From Thermoproteota archaeon (GTDB taxonomy: Archaea > Korarchaeota > Korarchaeia > Korarchaeales > Korarchaeaceae): 30,931 nt of DNA. A program made the translations under genes and the position numbers. Position 1 is the first letter of the stretch, and each line of letters opens with the position of its first letter. Below the pieces are notes generated by a model. That model searched no databases. It was not told the origin of the DNA and saw nothing but the letters and a program-made list of their open reading frames with translations. Location of the stretch: NCBI GenBank assembly GCA_015521385.1, contig WAOH01000031.1:1-30931 (forward strand). Reading direction: 5' to 3'. Positions 1-7,850 of the stretch are shown here, in pieces.

Positions 1-185
1 ATATTTAACTCTATGCGAGGAATGGGTGATAATAAGCGTCGTTATGACGAACTTATGAACCTTATATGATAACAGAAGGCATTTATCGTAAAATATAAAC
101 ACATTCTGTTATAAAAAGGGAAAAACTTATAACTTATTTTAACAGACTTACATTGGTCCACATTAATATATGAGGTGTTCTTGGC
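1..185 (+). promoter_or_regulatory. AT-rich leader and promoter of the hydrogenase operon
   Basis: No gene is seen here. The stretch is strongly AT-rich against a GC-rich coding background. Possible TATA elements are at 109-117 (TTATAAAAA) and 133-143. A Shine-Dalgarno GAGGTG at 172-177 sits 8 bases before the ATG at 186, so the first gene is translated from a leadered message. Three short motifs recur in the formate dehydrogenase leader: 1-10, 37-48 and 67-77. The upstream limit of the region lies outside the window. Confidence 0.6.
69..112. promoter_or_regulatory. 9-bp inverted repeat, candidate operator
   Basis: ATAACAGAA at 69-77 is matched by its exact reverse complement TTCTGTTAT at 104-112, with 26 bases between. 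The right arm runs into the TATA-like TTATAAAAA. The placement suits a dimeric regulator controlling the hydrogenase operon. That role is inferred; no regulator gene is nearby. Confidence 0.4.
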
Positions 186-1445
186 ATGATTGGGAGCGGT
201 AGGGGGGTCGCTTCCCGGCTCTCCCTCTCTAGGAGAGACTTCCTGAAGTTGTCCGTCGCGACATCTCTACTTCTTATGGACTTTCAGAGGCTCCAAAAGG
301 CAGCTGCGGAGACCCTCAAGAGTGGATCGGTCAATCTGATATGGTTCGAATCCCAAGACTGTGCGGGAAACACTATCTCAATGATCGAGGGCAGCGCACC
401 TGATCTAATTCAGGTACTCGTCGGGGAGAATCCAGCTATAGGCCCAGGGAAGGTGAGGGTCGTGTTTCACGAGACGATAATGCCCGAGTGGGGAGAAGCG
501 GCTATAGAGTACCTTCACAAGGCGGAGGCTGGGGAGCTCGATCCATATGTCCTGGTTCTGGAGGGATCATTCCCGGATGAGGATGCCGCCGCGAAGACAG
601 GAGGATGGTGGTTCGTCCTCGGAGAGGAGGACGGACGACCTGTCACGGGGAACGAGTGGGTCAGGCGTCTGCTCAAGAGGGCCGTAGCTGTGGTTGCGGT
701 CGGCAACTGCGCGTGCTACGGCGGCATCGTCGCCAGCCAGGTTCTCGATCGCACCGGCTACTCGGCCGATGGGTGGAGCCCCACAGGGGCTTTCGGCTTC
801 TTCGACGATCCCTTGAAGGGATTAAAGGGGGCCGTGAGCAGGTGGCCCGAAGCAAAGCCCTTCTTGAACTTCATACAGGGGAAGGGCAAGCTTGAGGTGT
901 CTCCAACCGGAGAAGCCAGGCCCGCTGTTGCCATTCCTGGTTGTCCAGCCAACGGAAATGCGATACTTAGGGTGCTTGGACACTTGGTGCTAGCGGTCGA
1001 TGGCCTGCTCCCCTTACCAGAGCTGGACGAGTACTGGAGGCCCGTGTACATATTCGGCAGGACCACCCACGAACAGTGCCCTAGAGCTGGCTTCTACGCC
1101 GCCGGGGACTTCAGGGAGAATCCCGGGGACAACGACTTCAGGTGTCTCTTCCAAGTGGGATGCAAGGGCCCCGTGAGCAACTGTCCTTGGAACAGGGTGG
1201 GCTGGATCGATGGAATAGGTGGTCCCACCAGGACGGGCGGTGTCTGCATTGGATGTACTATGCCCGGCTTCCCCGACAGGTTCGAACCGTTTTACAAGCC
1301 TCTGCAGGCGCCTTCGATGCCCGACACGGCTACCTTGGCTGGGATAACCGCTGGAGCTGCTGCTGTAGGACTAGCTGCCGGCTACATAATGAGCGAACCG
1401 GCTAGGAAGGGTGGAAAGGAAAAGAAGGAGGAGGGAGGTGATTAG
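186..1445 (+). CDS. hynS: [NiFe] hydrogenase small subunit, Tat-exported, Isp type
   Basis: Electron-transfer subunit of a membrane-bound [NiFe] hydrogenase, carrying Fe-S clusters from the active site towards the membrane. A Tat signal is visible (SRRDFLK, residues 15-21, then a hydrophobic stretch), so the folded dimer should face outward. Cluster ligands: C59, C175 and C253 for the proximal site; H295, C298, C320 and C326 for the distal site; C333, C354 and C357 for the medial site, with no fourth Cys, which fits [3Fe-4S]. The canonical second proximal Cys (CxxC) is Asn62 (CAGN), and there is an extra C177 in NCACYGG. Residues 381-402 form a C-terminal membrane anchor followed by a lysine-rich tail. 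419 aa. The stop directly abuts the large-subunit ATG. The gene order small-large-isp1-isp2 points to the Isp/crenarchaeal group 1 hydrogenases; the exact subgroup is inferred. Confidence 0.93.
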   Translation: MIGSGRGVASRLSLSRRDFLKLSVATSLLLMDFQRLQKAAAETLKSGSVNLIWFESQDCAGNTISMIEGSAPDLIQVLVGENPAIGPGKVRVVFHETIMPEWGEAAIEYLHKAEAGELDPYVLVLEGSFPDEDAAAKTGGWWFVLGEEDGRPVTGNEWVRRLLKRAVAVVAVGNCACYGGIVASQVLDRTGYSADGWSPTGAFGFFDDPLKGLKGAVSRWPEAKPFLNFIQGKGKLEVSPTGEARPAVAIPGCPANGNAILRVLGHLVLAVDGLLPLPELDEYWRPVYIFGRTTHEQCPRAGFYAAGDFRENPGDNDFRCLFQVGCKGPVSNCPWNRVGWIDGIGGPTRTGGVCIGCTMPGFPDRFEPFYKPLQAPSMPDTATLAGITAGAAAVGLAAGYIMSEPARKGGKEKKEEGGD

Positions 1446-3215
1446 ATGGGAGAGAAGACCATATTCATAGACCCCATCACTAGGATCGAGGGTCATCTGG
1501 GCTTGAACGCTGTCGTTGACACCGATACGAAGGTGGTCAAAGAGGCCTGGGCCTTCGCCGCTATGTTCAGGGGGTTCGAGGTCTTCCTCAGGGGAAGGGA
1601 ACCACCGGACGCTATTCACCTCACCAGCAGGATATGCGGGGTTTGTGCGGCTGCGCATGCGAACGCCTCAGTCAGGGCCAATGACATGGCCCTCGGTGCC
1701 GTGCCCAAGCCCTTCGGTGTGGTCATAAGGAACTTAGCGTGGGCAGCCACGGACCACATATACGATCATCCCACCCATTTGAACATCCTAGCGGGGCCGG
1801 ACTACAGTGGGATCGTGGTTTCCAAGCTTACACCGTCTGTCTACGAGGAGGCTAAGGCCACTAAAGCCGAGAACTCCGATATACACGGTTTTTCAACGAT
1901 AGCAGATCTCCTGGACGGCTTGAACCCCCTCCAGGGGAAGATATACATGCTGGCCCTGAAAATGCAGAGGATCGCCAGGCATGCAGGCGTTCTCTTCTAC
2001 GGCACCCATCCACACCCGAGGACCCTCATTCCAGGCGGCATTGGAGCTACAGTGACCACGGAGAACCTGATCGAGTACTCGTACCGCCTCACCAAACTCA
2101 CGGCTTGGGTGAAGATGGTGGTCGCCGTCTGGGAGGACATCGCCAACTTCTACAACTCGATAGGATATGAGAAGCAGGGTATGACCTATGAGAAACCCAA
2201 TCTGATGAGCGTTGGGATATTCGAGGATCCCGAGGTATACTCCTCTCTGGGGGAGAGTCCCGATGAGATATACGCAAACATAGACGAGGCAGGAAGGAAG
2301 AGGTTCATAAAGCCCGGCCTCATACTCGACGGCGAGCTCGTCACGGATAGGCTGACTGACATGAACTTGGGTACGATCGAACTGGTCGATAGGGGTTTCT
2401 ACAAGGACTGGGATACGATGTTCGTGGACAGGGATCCGGCAGGCAATCCTATCGTCTGGGGCAACACCGAACTGGCTAAGTATCACCCATGGAACAAGAC
2501 CACGATCCCCAACCCACTGGCCCAGGACTGGCGTTCCAAGTATACTTGGACAGGCACGGTCAGGTTCGTCTGGAAGGGGAAGATATACCCGATAGAGGTC
2601 GGTCCAATAGCGAGGATGTGGAATCACGCTCTTCACAACGGTGGGAAGGTCAAGATAGAGCTTCCACGTACGAACGGCGTTTCTGAGCTGCCTCCCGGAA
2701 CTTGGGACGCGATTACCTTTGAGTGGAGCATACCAAAGGTCGGCGCCTCGACAACGATAGAGAGGATGAGGGCTAGGGCCTATAACGTGGCACTCGATGT
2801 CGCAGCATCTTGGCATAACCTTCTGATGGGCCTAGAGCTGGCTAAGGCGGGTAAGACCGAGACATCAAGACCATGGAAGAGGCCATCGTTCTCAGTGGGT
2901 TTCGGATTCGATGAGGCACCTAGGGGAAGCGTGAGACACTGGATGGTGGTGGAGAACTATAGAATAAAGAACTACCAAGTCCACGCCCCCACAACGGCCA
3001 ATCTCTCACCTAAGGATAGGTGGGGTAAGACCGGACCCTACGAAGAGTCCGTGATCGGAACTGCCATAACCGAGGAGGTTCCCACTGACCAGTGGACCGG
3101 CTTGGACCTGGTCAGAGCCATAAGGAGCTTTGATCCATGCATAGCCTGCTCTGTACACGTCTTCATAGGGAACAGGAGGATAGAGAAGCTCATCACCCCC
3201 GTCTGCGGAGTATGA
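1446..3215 (+). CDS. hynL: [NiFe] hydrogenase large (catalytic) subunit
   Basis: Carries the NiFe(CN)2CO site that splits H2. The L1 motif RICGVC gives ligands C64 and C67 with H71 nearby, and the L2 motif DPCIACSVH gives C565 and C568. Eighteen residues follow H571, which is the usual cleavable C-terminal extension, so a maturation protease is required (see the gene at 6046). An early RIEGH motif (residues 13-17) and the EAPRGS segment are also typical of the family. 589 aa, a normal length. There is no Tat signal of its own; it should be co-exported with the small subunit after folding. A strong ribosome-binding site (GGAGGGAGGTG) lies inside the end of the small-subunit gene. Confidence 0.95.
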   Translation: MGEKTIFIDPITRIEGHLGLNAVVDTDTKVVKEAWAFAAMFRGFEVFLRGREPPDAIHLTSRICGVCAAAHANASVRANDMALGAVPKPFGVVIRNLAWAATDHIYDHPTHLNILAGPDYSGIVVSKLTPSVYEEAKATKAENSDIHGFSTIADLLDGLNPLQGKIYMLALKMQRIARHAGVLFYGTHPHPRTLIPGGIGATVTTENLIEYSYRLTKLTAWVKMVVAVWEDIANFYNSIGYEKQGMTYEKPNLMSVGIFEDPEVYSSLGESPDEIYANIDEAGRKRFIKPGLILDGELVTDRLTDMNLGTIELVDRGFYKDWDTMFVDRDPAGNPIVWGNTELAKYHPWNKTTIPNPLAQDWRSKYTWTGTVRFVWKGKIYPIEVGPIARMWNHALHNGGKVKIELPRTNGVSELPPGTWDAITFEWSIPKVGASTTIERMRARAYNVALDVAASWHNLLMGLELAKAGKTETSRPWKRPSFSVGFGFDEAPRGSVRHWMVVENYRIKNYQVHAPTTANLSPKDRWGKTGPYEESVIGTAITEEVPTDQWTGLDLVRAIRSFDPCIACSVHVFIGNRRIEKLITPVCGV

Positions 3216-3225
3216 GGGGGTCGGA

Positions 3226-4014
3226 ATGGGGCTCTATGAGTTCGCGGTCTACGATATGTTTGTGCCGACCATAGCGATCTTCGCGTTCGGTATAGTCTAC
3301 AGGCTGTCCAGATACGTGTTCCTCTACAAGAGGACGGCCCAGCCTGTGTGGAGAAGGACCTCAATCTTCCGCAAGATATACCTTCTCATAGACGCCTTCT
3401 TGCATGCAATAGTGGGCGCGATAAAGAGATCAAAGGTCACATTCGTCTCCGGCATCTTCCTCCTGCACTTCTTTGGAGTGATCCCCGTGCTCTTCCTGCT
3501 CTCTCACCACGTAGCGTGGTGGTCCTACTACTTCCCGCCCTATGGCATCCTGAAACCCTTGGCCATTCCCACGAGCGCAACCTCATCAACCCTAACCGTC
3601 ACCGCTCCCTTCACACCTGTAACCGGGATGTCCTACAGCTTCGTCAACACCGTTTGGGGGCCACTGACCGTGATACTTAATGGAGATGTTCTAGCAATCC
3701 TGGCGATAATAGGAACGACCTTCAAGCTCCTAGAGAAGATACCGGGGAAATTCAAGGAGAAACTGGCGAGGGTGAGGTTAGGGGACTTCGTCGCACTCCT
3801 GCTCCTGCTGGCCATACTGATAAGTGGGTACATGGCCACCCACCACCTACCCTCTGGCGACATCGAGACCTACAAGTTCATGCTGGGCCTGCACATCTTC
3901 ACGGCCGAGATCCTCGTGTTACTACTGCCGTTCACCAAGTTCTTCCACTTCGTGTTCAGTTTCTGGTACGGGAAGCTTCATGAGGCCTACGATCTGTGGA
4001 GGAGAGGGCTATGA
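3226..4014 (+). CDS. isp1: Isp1-like cytochrome b subunit of the hydrogenase
   Basis: Integral membrane protein, 262 aa, with about five predicted helices near residues 9-30, 71-95, 150-168, 187-205 and 217-245. It resembles the NarI/DsrM-like cytochrome b family used as Isp1. Candidate heme-ligand histidines in or near helices are H81, H94, H95, H206, H207, H223 and H241. A Ser/Thr-rich loop at about 100-140 probably lies outside. Its position between the large subunit and the HdrD-like gene supports a role in passing electrons from the small subunit to Isp2 or the quinone pool. The start follows a GAGGGGG site. Exact heme ligation cannot be assigned from sequence alone. Confidence 0.8.
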   Translation: MGLYEFAVYDMFVPTIAIFAFGIVYRLSRYVFLYKRTAQPVWRRTSIFRKIYLLIDAFLHAIVGAIKRSKVTFVSGIFLLHFFGVIPVLFLLSHHVAWWSYYFPPYGILKPLAIPTSATSSTLTVTAPFTPVTGMSYSFVNTVWGPLTVILNGDVLAILAIIGTTFKLLEKIPGKFKEKLARVRLGDFVALLLLLAILISGYMATHHLPSGDIETYKFMLGLHIFTAEILVLLLPFTKFFHFVFSFWYGKLHEAYDLWRRGL

Positions 4015-5351
4015 TAGAGGGGATTGAGAAGGCCATAGACATCGTGCTCTCCGATATAGACTCGGTCACGTTGCACTTCTTGGAGTCGTGCGTCTCCTGC
4101 GGGATCTGCGCACCGTTCTGCCCCTACACAGTGGCGGGTCCGATCTATGAACCTGCAGACAAGGCGGAGGAGATGAGGTACATCTACAGGAAGAGGATGA
4201 CCATCGCCGGCAAGGTCCTCGGTCCCCTAGTCGGGGCCAAGTATCCGAAAGACGAGGAGGACCTGGACAGGATGGTTAACATGGCCTACAGATGCGTCAA
4301 CTGCAGGTACTGCTACCAGACCTGCGCCTTCGGGATATACAGCGGCAAGCTGGTCATAATGCTGAGGAGGATCCTAGACAAGGTCGGCAGGACGCCATCA
4401 ACCCTCAAGTATCTCCAATCCATCGAGCTCTCCGATAGCGTCCTGATAAATGACAGAGTCAGGGAGAGGTGGGAGGGAATACTGGAGGAGGCCAAGAAGG
4501 CGATTGGCAAGGATCTACCCCTCGATAGGGAGGGAGCAGATGTGGTCTATCTCCCGTGGCTCGCGGAGGCCATGCTCACTCCAGAGGTAATAGTCTCCAC
4601 GATAAAGATCTTGGACATGGTCGGCGAGAACTGGACGATGCCATCGGAGCCCCTTGGATTTGAGCCTCCAATGGGAGTGATCGTGGGGGACAGGGAGTCC
4701 GAGAGGAAGGTCTTCAGGAGGATCAACTCCTACATGGCGAAGGTAGGTGGAAAGAGGGCGCTGATATCCCACGGAGGAACGCCCTACATGGAAATGAGGT
4801 TTGAGATGCCCTTCGTGATGAACGAGAGACCCCCTTACGATGTTGTACACGTAACCGAGTACCTAGCGGAGCTCTACGAGGGAGGGAGGATCAAGATAAG
4901 GAGGGAGGAGAACGGCAAGGTGACGTGGCACGATCCATGCAAGCTGGCCAGAGGGAGTGGAGTAGTTGAGCAGCCCAGGATCTTGGTCAAGGCGTCCACC
5001 ACGGACTACGAGGACCTGCCTCGCGGCACGGGGATGTACTCCCACTGCTGCGGCGGAGGAACCGGCATAGCCCTCATAACCTGCGATGGTAGGAAGCTAA
5101 TCGAGGAGTTCACCGGGGAGAAGATAGAACCGGCTGAATGGGAGAAGAGGTTCTGTCCACCTTTGGAGGAGGACTACAAGAAGGCCATAAAGCAGAAGAT
5201 AGACGAGATCTCCGAGATAAACGCCAACATCGTGGTTACCGGATGCTCCACCTGCATATACAACATAAACAAGGGGGCGACCATATACGAGAGGGACTTC
5301 CAGGCCGTGCACATCGTTCAGTATCTCTTGGACAAAATCGAAGTGACCTGA
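4011..5351 (+). CDS. isp2: Isp2: HdrC/HdrB-like (HdrD/GlpC-like) Fe-S protein
   Basis: Predicted cytoplasmic electron-transfer partner of Isp1. The N-terminus has two [4Fe-4S] motifs (C27, C30, C33, C37 and C95, C98, C101, C105; HdrC-like). The C-terminal half carries a CCG domain (C310, C346-C347, C412, C415), the kind that binds a noncubane cluster in heterodisulfide reductase. The first CCG domain, expected at about 178-285, has the fold-like spacing but no cysteines. The ATG at 4011 overlaps the isp1 stop (ATGA) and has GGAGG upstream; a GTG at 3996 is a less likely start. 446 aa. The natural acceptor is unknown; Isp2 proteins occur with Isp1 in several hydrogenase operons. Confidence 0.85.
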   Translation: MIEGIEKAIDIVLSDIDSVTLHFLESCVSCGICAPFCPYTVAGPIYEPADKAEEMRYIYRKRMTIAGKVLGPLVGAKYPKDEEDLDRMVNMAYRCVNCRYCYQTCAFGIYSGKLVIMLRRILDKVGRTPSTLKYLQSIELSDSVLINDRVRERWEGILEEAKKAIGKDLPLDREGADVVYLPWLAEAMLTPEVIVSTIKILDMVGENWTMPSEPLGFEPPMGVIVGDRESERKVFRRINSYMAKVGGKRALISHGGTPYMEMRFEMPFVMNERPPYDVVHVTEYLAELYEGGRIKIRREENGKVTWHDPCKLARGSGVVEQPRILVKASTTDYEDLPRGTGMYSHCCGGGTGIALITCDGRKLIEEFTGEKIEPAEWEKRFCPPLEEDYKKAIKQKIDEISEINANIVVTGCSTCIYNINKGATIYERDFQAVHIVQYLLDKIEVT

Positions 5352-5380
5352 ATCTTCCTCCACAATTTTTAGTGATCCGC

Positions 5381-6103
5381 ATGGATCTCAAAGGTTTGGC
5401 AAGGTTCTTGGGAAGTCTGGTAGGCCAGATGAACGAGCTGGAAGAATCAGTGAAGCAGGGCCTCATTAAGAGACTGGAGGTCGATAGACTCCTCCTCTAC
5501 AACATGCCAGATGCCGGGAGGGAGGATGTCGATGAACTGGAGGAGGAAGTCAAGAGAGCCCTGGGCGGGAACTCGCTGGAAGAGGCTATAAAGAATGCTC
5601 TCAAGGCGGAGAAGAGGCGCAGGATCAGGATGGGCGGGAGGAGATTGGCGATCATCTTCTCAGGTAATGAGCTGGAGGGTGACAGGTCGGTACCTCTAAA
5701 GATAATGGAGGTGCTGGAGGTGAGAGGCAATGCTAGGAAATTCGACGCGAGCTCCTACCCTCTGGCCATCCTCCAAGAGGTCGTGGAGTACGATCCCGAT
5801 GTGATCGTGATAGTCTCGGTCGAGCGCGGTGAGGAAACATCGCTGATAGTGGAGCGTATGGATTTGAAGGCCCCAGCAGATAATTTGGAAGCTAGTGACC
5901 TCATCGCCCCACCTCTGCTGGGAGTAAACGATCCCGAGTCCCTCGCCTCCGCTCTCATCGCGCTAATGGGATCTAGGGAGGTCTGGAAGGTCGTGTGCCT
6001 CTCGCCTCACGTCGAGGGAGATGGTGTTTCAGAGGTGGGCGAGAAGTGCTCGGAGGGCCTAATGAAGAGGTTGGAGGAACTGATAAGGGAGCTAGGATTC
6101 TGA
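5381..6103 (+). CDS. Degenerate hydrogenase-protease-like protein with N-terminal helical domain
   Basis: Not a known named gene. 240 aa from the ATG at 5381 (GTG at 5372 is also possible). Residues 1-85 are charged and likely helical. Residues 88-240 can be aligned by eye with the HybD/HycI protease fold: SGNELEGDRSV (94-104) matches GIGNxLLxDDGVG of the next gene, VIVIVSV (141-147) matches the ILILVDA strand, and the tail VVCLSPH...LEELI matches the family C-terminus. All three Ni-binding positions of HybD (Glu16, Asp62, His93) appear replaced: Arg102, Ser146 and no His in the third region. It is therefore probably not a protease. It lies between isp2 and the active protease, so a role as chaperone or scaffold in large-subunit maturation is inferred. 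The homology rests on manual alignment. Confidence 0.6.
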   Translation: MDLKGLARFLGSLVGQMNELEESVKQGLIKRLEVDRLLLYNMPDAGREDVDELEEEVKRALGGNSLEEAIKNALKAEKRRRIRMGGRRLAIIFSGNELEGDRSVPLKIMEVLEVRGNARKFDASSYPLAILQEVVEYDPDVIVIVSVERGEETSLIVERMDLKAPADNLEASDLIAPPLLGVNDPESLASALIALMGSREVWKVVCLSPHVEGDGVSEVGEKCSEGLMKRLEELIRELGF

Positions 6104-6636
6104 TCTTGGGGATAGGGAACAGGCTCCTCACCGACGATGGCGTGGGATCCTGCTTCGCAGAGGTCCTGTCCACCTTCGATCTCCCCGAGGGGGTAGAAGT
6201 GGTCGATGGAGGTCTGGGAGGACTCAGTTTAATGGACCACATTGAAGGAAAGGAGATCCTCATCTTGGTAGATGCTCTCGATCCACGAGATGGAGAGCCG
6301 GGACAGGTGAAGCTCTTCAAAGTGAATCCAGGGGCGGTGGATCCATCGGAGGCCATCAAAATGCTAGTTGAGGCCGGGAGCCACGGGGTGGTCCCCGAGC
6401 TGCTGGTAGCGGCCGCCGATGCCATGGGCTACCTACCTGCAGAGGCCTACGTGCTCGGGATAGTACCCTGTCTCATCGATCTGGGGGACGGGATAACTGC
6501 ACCTGCCGCCCGAGGTTGTTTGAGGGCCCTCCGTATACTCAGGAAAATACTCTCTGATAGGGGTTTCAAGCTCTCGGTAGAGGATCACCGTTTTAAGGAA
6601 AGGTTAGGAGAGATATGCCCTGAGATCAGCTGTTGA
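6046..6636 (+). CDS. Hydrogenase maturation endopeptidase (HybD/HycI family)
   Basis: Removes the C-terminal extension of the hydrogenase large subunit after nickel insertion. Family motifs are clear: GIGNRLLTDDGVG near the N-terminus with the Asp ligand, EVVDGG then LILVDALD (second Asp ligand), and GSHGVVPELL (His ligand). The C-terminus ends in a helix typical of the fold. The start is uncertain. GTG 6046 has an AGGTGGG site upstream and overlaps the preceding gene by 58 bases; ATT 6097 or TTG 6106 would give starts closer to the family N-terminus. 196 aa from 6046. It directly follows its inactive-looking relative, suggesting duplication. Confidence 0.88.
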   Translation: MLGGPNEEVGGTDKGARILILGIGNRLLTDDGVGSCFAEVLSTFDLPEGVEVVDGGLGGLSLMDHIEGKEILILVDALDPRDGEPGQVKLFKVNPGAVDPSEAIKMLVEAGSHGVVPELLVAAADAMGYLPAEAYVLGIVPCLIDLGDGITAPAARGCLRALRILRKILSDRGFKLSVEDHRFKERLGEICPEISC

Positions 6637-6645
6637 GGTGATCGT

Positions 6646-7077
6646 TTGCACGAGTGGTCGCTGGCCGATGCCGTCGTCAGATCGCTCTTGGGGTTCATGG
6701 CCTCGGAGGGGCTGACCTCGATAAGGGAGGTGGAGGTCACTTGGGGAGAGATACTGGAGCTCGATACTGAGATCTTCGAGGAGGCCTTCTACGAGCTATC
6801 TAGAGGAACCCCCTTGGAGGGGGCGAAACTAGTCCTCAGGAAGGAGAAAGCATACTTCAAGTGCAACTCGTGCGGTGCGGAGTGGGACTTCAAAACAGCA
6901 GATGAAATACTCTCTAGGGAGTTCGAGATAATGGAGGAGCCGGCTGGTGTGAGGGAGAGCCCGCTGCACTTCCTGCCGGATCTGGCTAGGACGCTCCTGA
7001 GGTGCCCCAAGTGCGGCAGCAGGGATTTCGACCTGATCGGCGGTAAGGACCTCAGGGTATCCAAGGTGGTGGCGTGA
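6646..7077 (+). CDS. hypA: HypA, nickel/zinc hydrogenase maturation protein
   Basis: Delivers nickel to the hydrogenase large subunit together with the ATPase encoded next. It starts MHEW, and His2 is the conserved nickel ligand of HypA; this fixes TTG 6646 as the start, with GAGGTGAT just upstream. A zinc site is formed by C73/C76 and C120/C123 (two CxxC). The roughly 40 residues between the two CxxC pairs make it 143 aa, the longer form known from archaeal HypA. It overlaps the next gene by one base (TGATG), indicating coupled translation. Confidence 0.93.
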   Translation: MHEWSLADAVVRSLLGFMASEGLTSIREVEVTWGEILELDTEIFEEAFYELSRGTPLEGAKLVLRKEKAYFKCNSCGAEWDFKTADEILSREFEIMEEPAGVRESPLHFLPDLARTLLRCPKCGSRDFDLIGGKDLRVSKVVA

Positions 7078-7850
7078 TGCGAGCTCCCGACGTACTGCAG
7101 GACGAGGCCTTGAGGAGACTCTCTAGGGCGGAGAGGCTTCTGATGGTGGCTTCAGGGAAAGGAGGCGTTGGTAAGAGCCTCATCTCCATATCGCTCGCCT
7201 CTACCCTGTCGGAGATGGGTAGGAAGGTGGGTCTGCTGGACTTAGATGTGCACGGGCCCTCGATACCCCAGGTGTTCAGATCAGAGCGTCTCATCAGGGC
7301 TACAAAGCATGGACTCGAGCCACTGAAGATTGACGGGCTCGAGCTCATGTCGTTGGGCTACATAGTGAGGGGCTCACCCGTCCCACTCGGGGGCGAGGAC
7401 AAGATGTCCCTCCTGAAGATGATGGTGGCCCTGACCAACTGGAGCAATTTAGATTATCTGGTTGTTGATCTACCTCCGGGAACAGGAGATGAGATGTTAC
7501 TGGCGATTAGGGCCCTGAAGAGGCATCCGAGGTCCGGTGCGGTCCTAGTCACGCTTCCCTCCATGCTCTCGCTCTCCGTCGTCAGGAGGGCCCTGGACCT
7601 GCTGAGGGGCGAGGGCGTGAGGGTCCTGGGGATTGTGGAGAATATGGCCTACATCAGATGCGGCGGGGATACTGTGAGGCCCTTCGGCTCCTTGGACTAC
7701 GCCTCACTAGGTGTTAATGTGCTAGGAAGTCTCCCCCTAGATCCGGCCGTCGAGGAAGCGATAGCCTCGGGGAAACCCCCGCACAAGGCCTCTAGGGAGG
7801 TAATGGAGGCCATCTCAGCCGTGGCCTCGAGGATCGAGGTGATGATGTGA
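7077..7850 (+). CDS. Mrp/MinD-type P-loop ATPase in the HypB position
   Basis: SIMIBI-class ATPase with a deviant Walker A (GKGGVGKS, residues 27-34), DLDVHGPS and LPPGTGDE motifs. It belongs to the Mrp/NBP35 family, but the CxxC that bridges an Fe-S cluster in Mrp carriers is reduced to a single Cys (IRCGGD). Lying directly between hypA and hypC, it is best read as the ATP-dependent HypB replacement described for Thermococcus, which works with HypA in nickel insertion. No GTPase-type hypB is present. The start is ATG 7077, overlapping the hypA stop; GTG 7074 would add one residue. 257 aa. An Fe-S assembly role is the alternative. Confidence 0.82.
   Translation: MRAPDVLQDEALRRLSRAERLLMVASGKGGVGKSLISISLASTLSEMGRKVGLLDLDVHGPSIPQVFRSERLIRATKHGLEPLKIDGLELMSLGYIVRGSPVPLGGEDKMSLLKMMVALTNWSNLDYLVVDLPPGTGDEMLLAIRALKRHPRSGAVLVTLPSMLSLSVVRRALDLLRGEGVRVLGIVENMAYIRCGGDTVRPFGSLDYASLGVNVLGSLPLDPAVEEAIASGKPPHKASREVMEAISAVASRIEVMM

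Noticed and set aside
1893..2816. Long minus-strand open frame (307 codons) inside the hydrogenase large-subunit gene
   Set aside because: It lies fully antisense to a certain gene; its product is low in complexity, rich in Leu, Pro and Arg, and shows no family motif. A by-product of GC-rich codon use.
5138..5380. Upstream extension of the protease-like gene into isp2
   Set aside because: This would overlap isp2 by over 200 bases and adds a Gly/Arg/Glu-rich stretch unrelated to the family; ATG 5381 or GTG 5372 is more natural.
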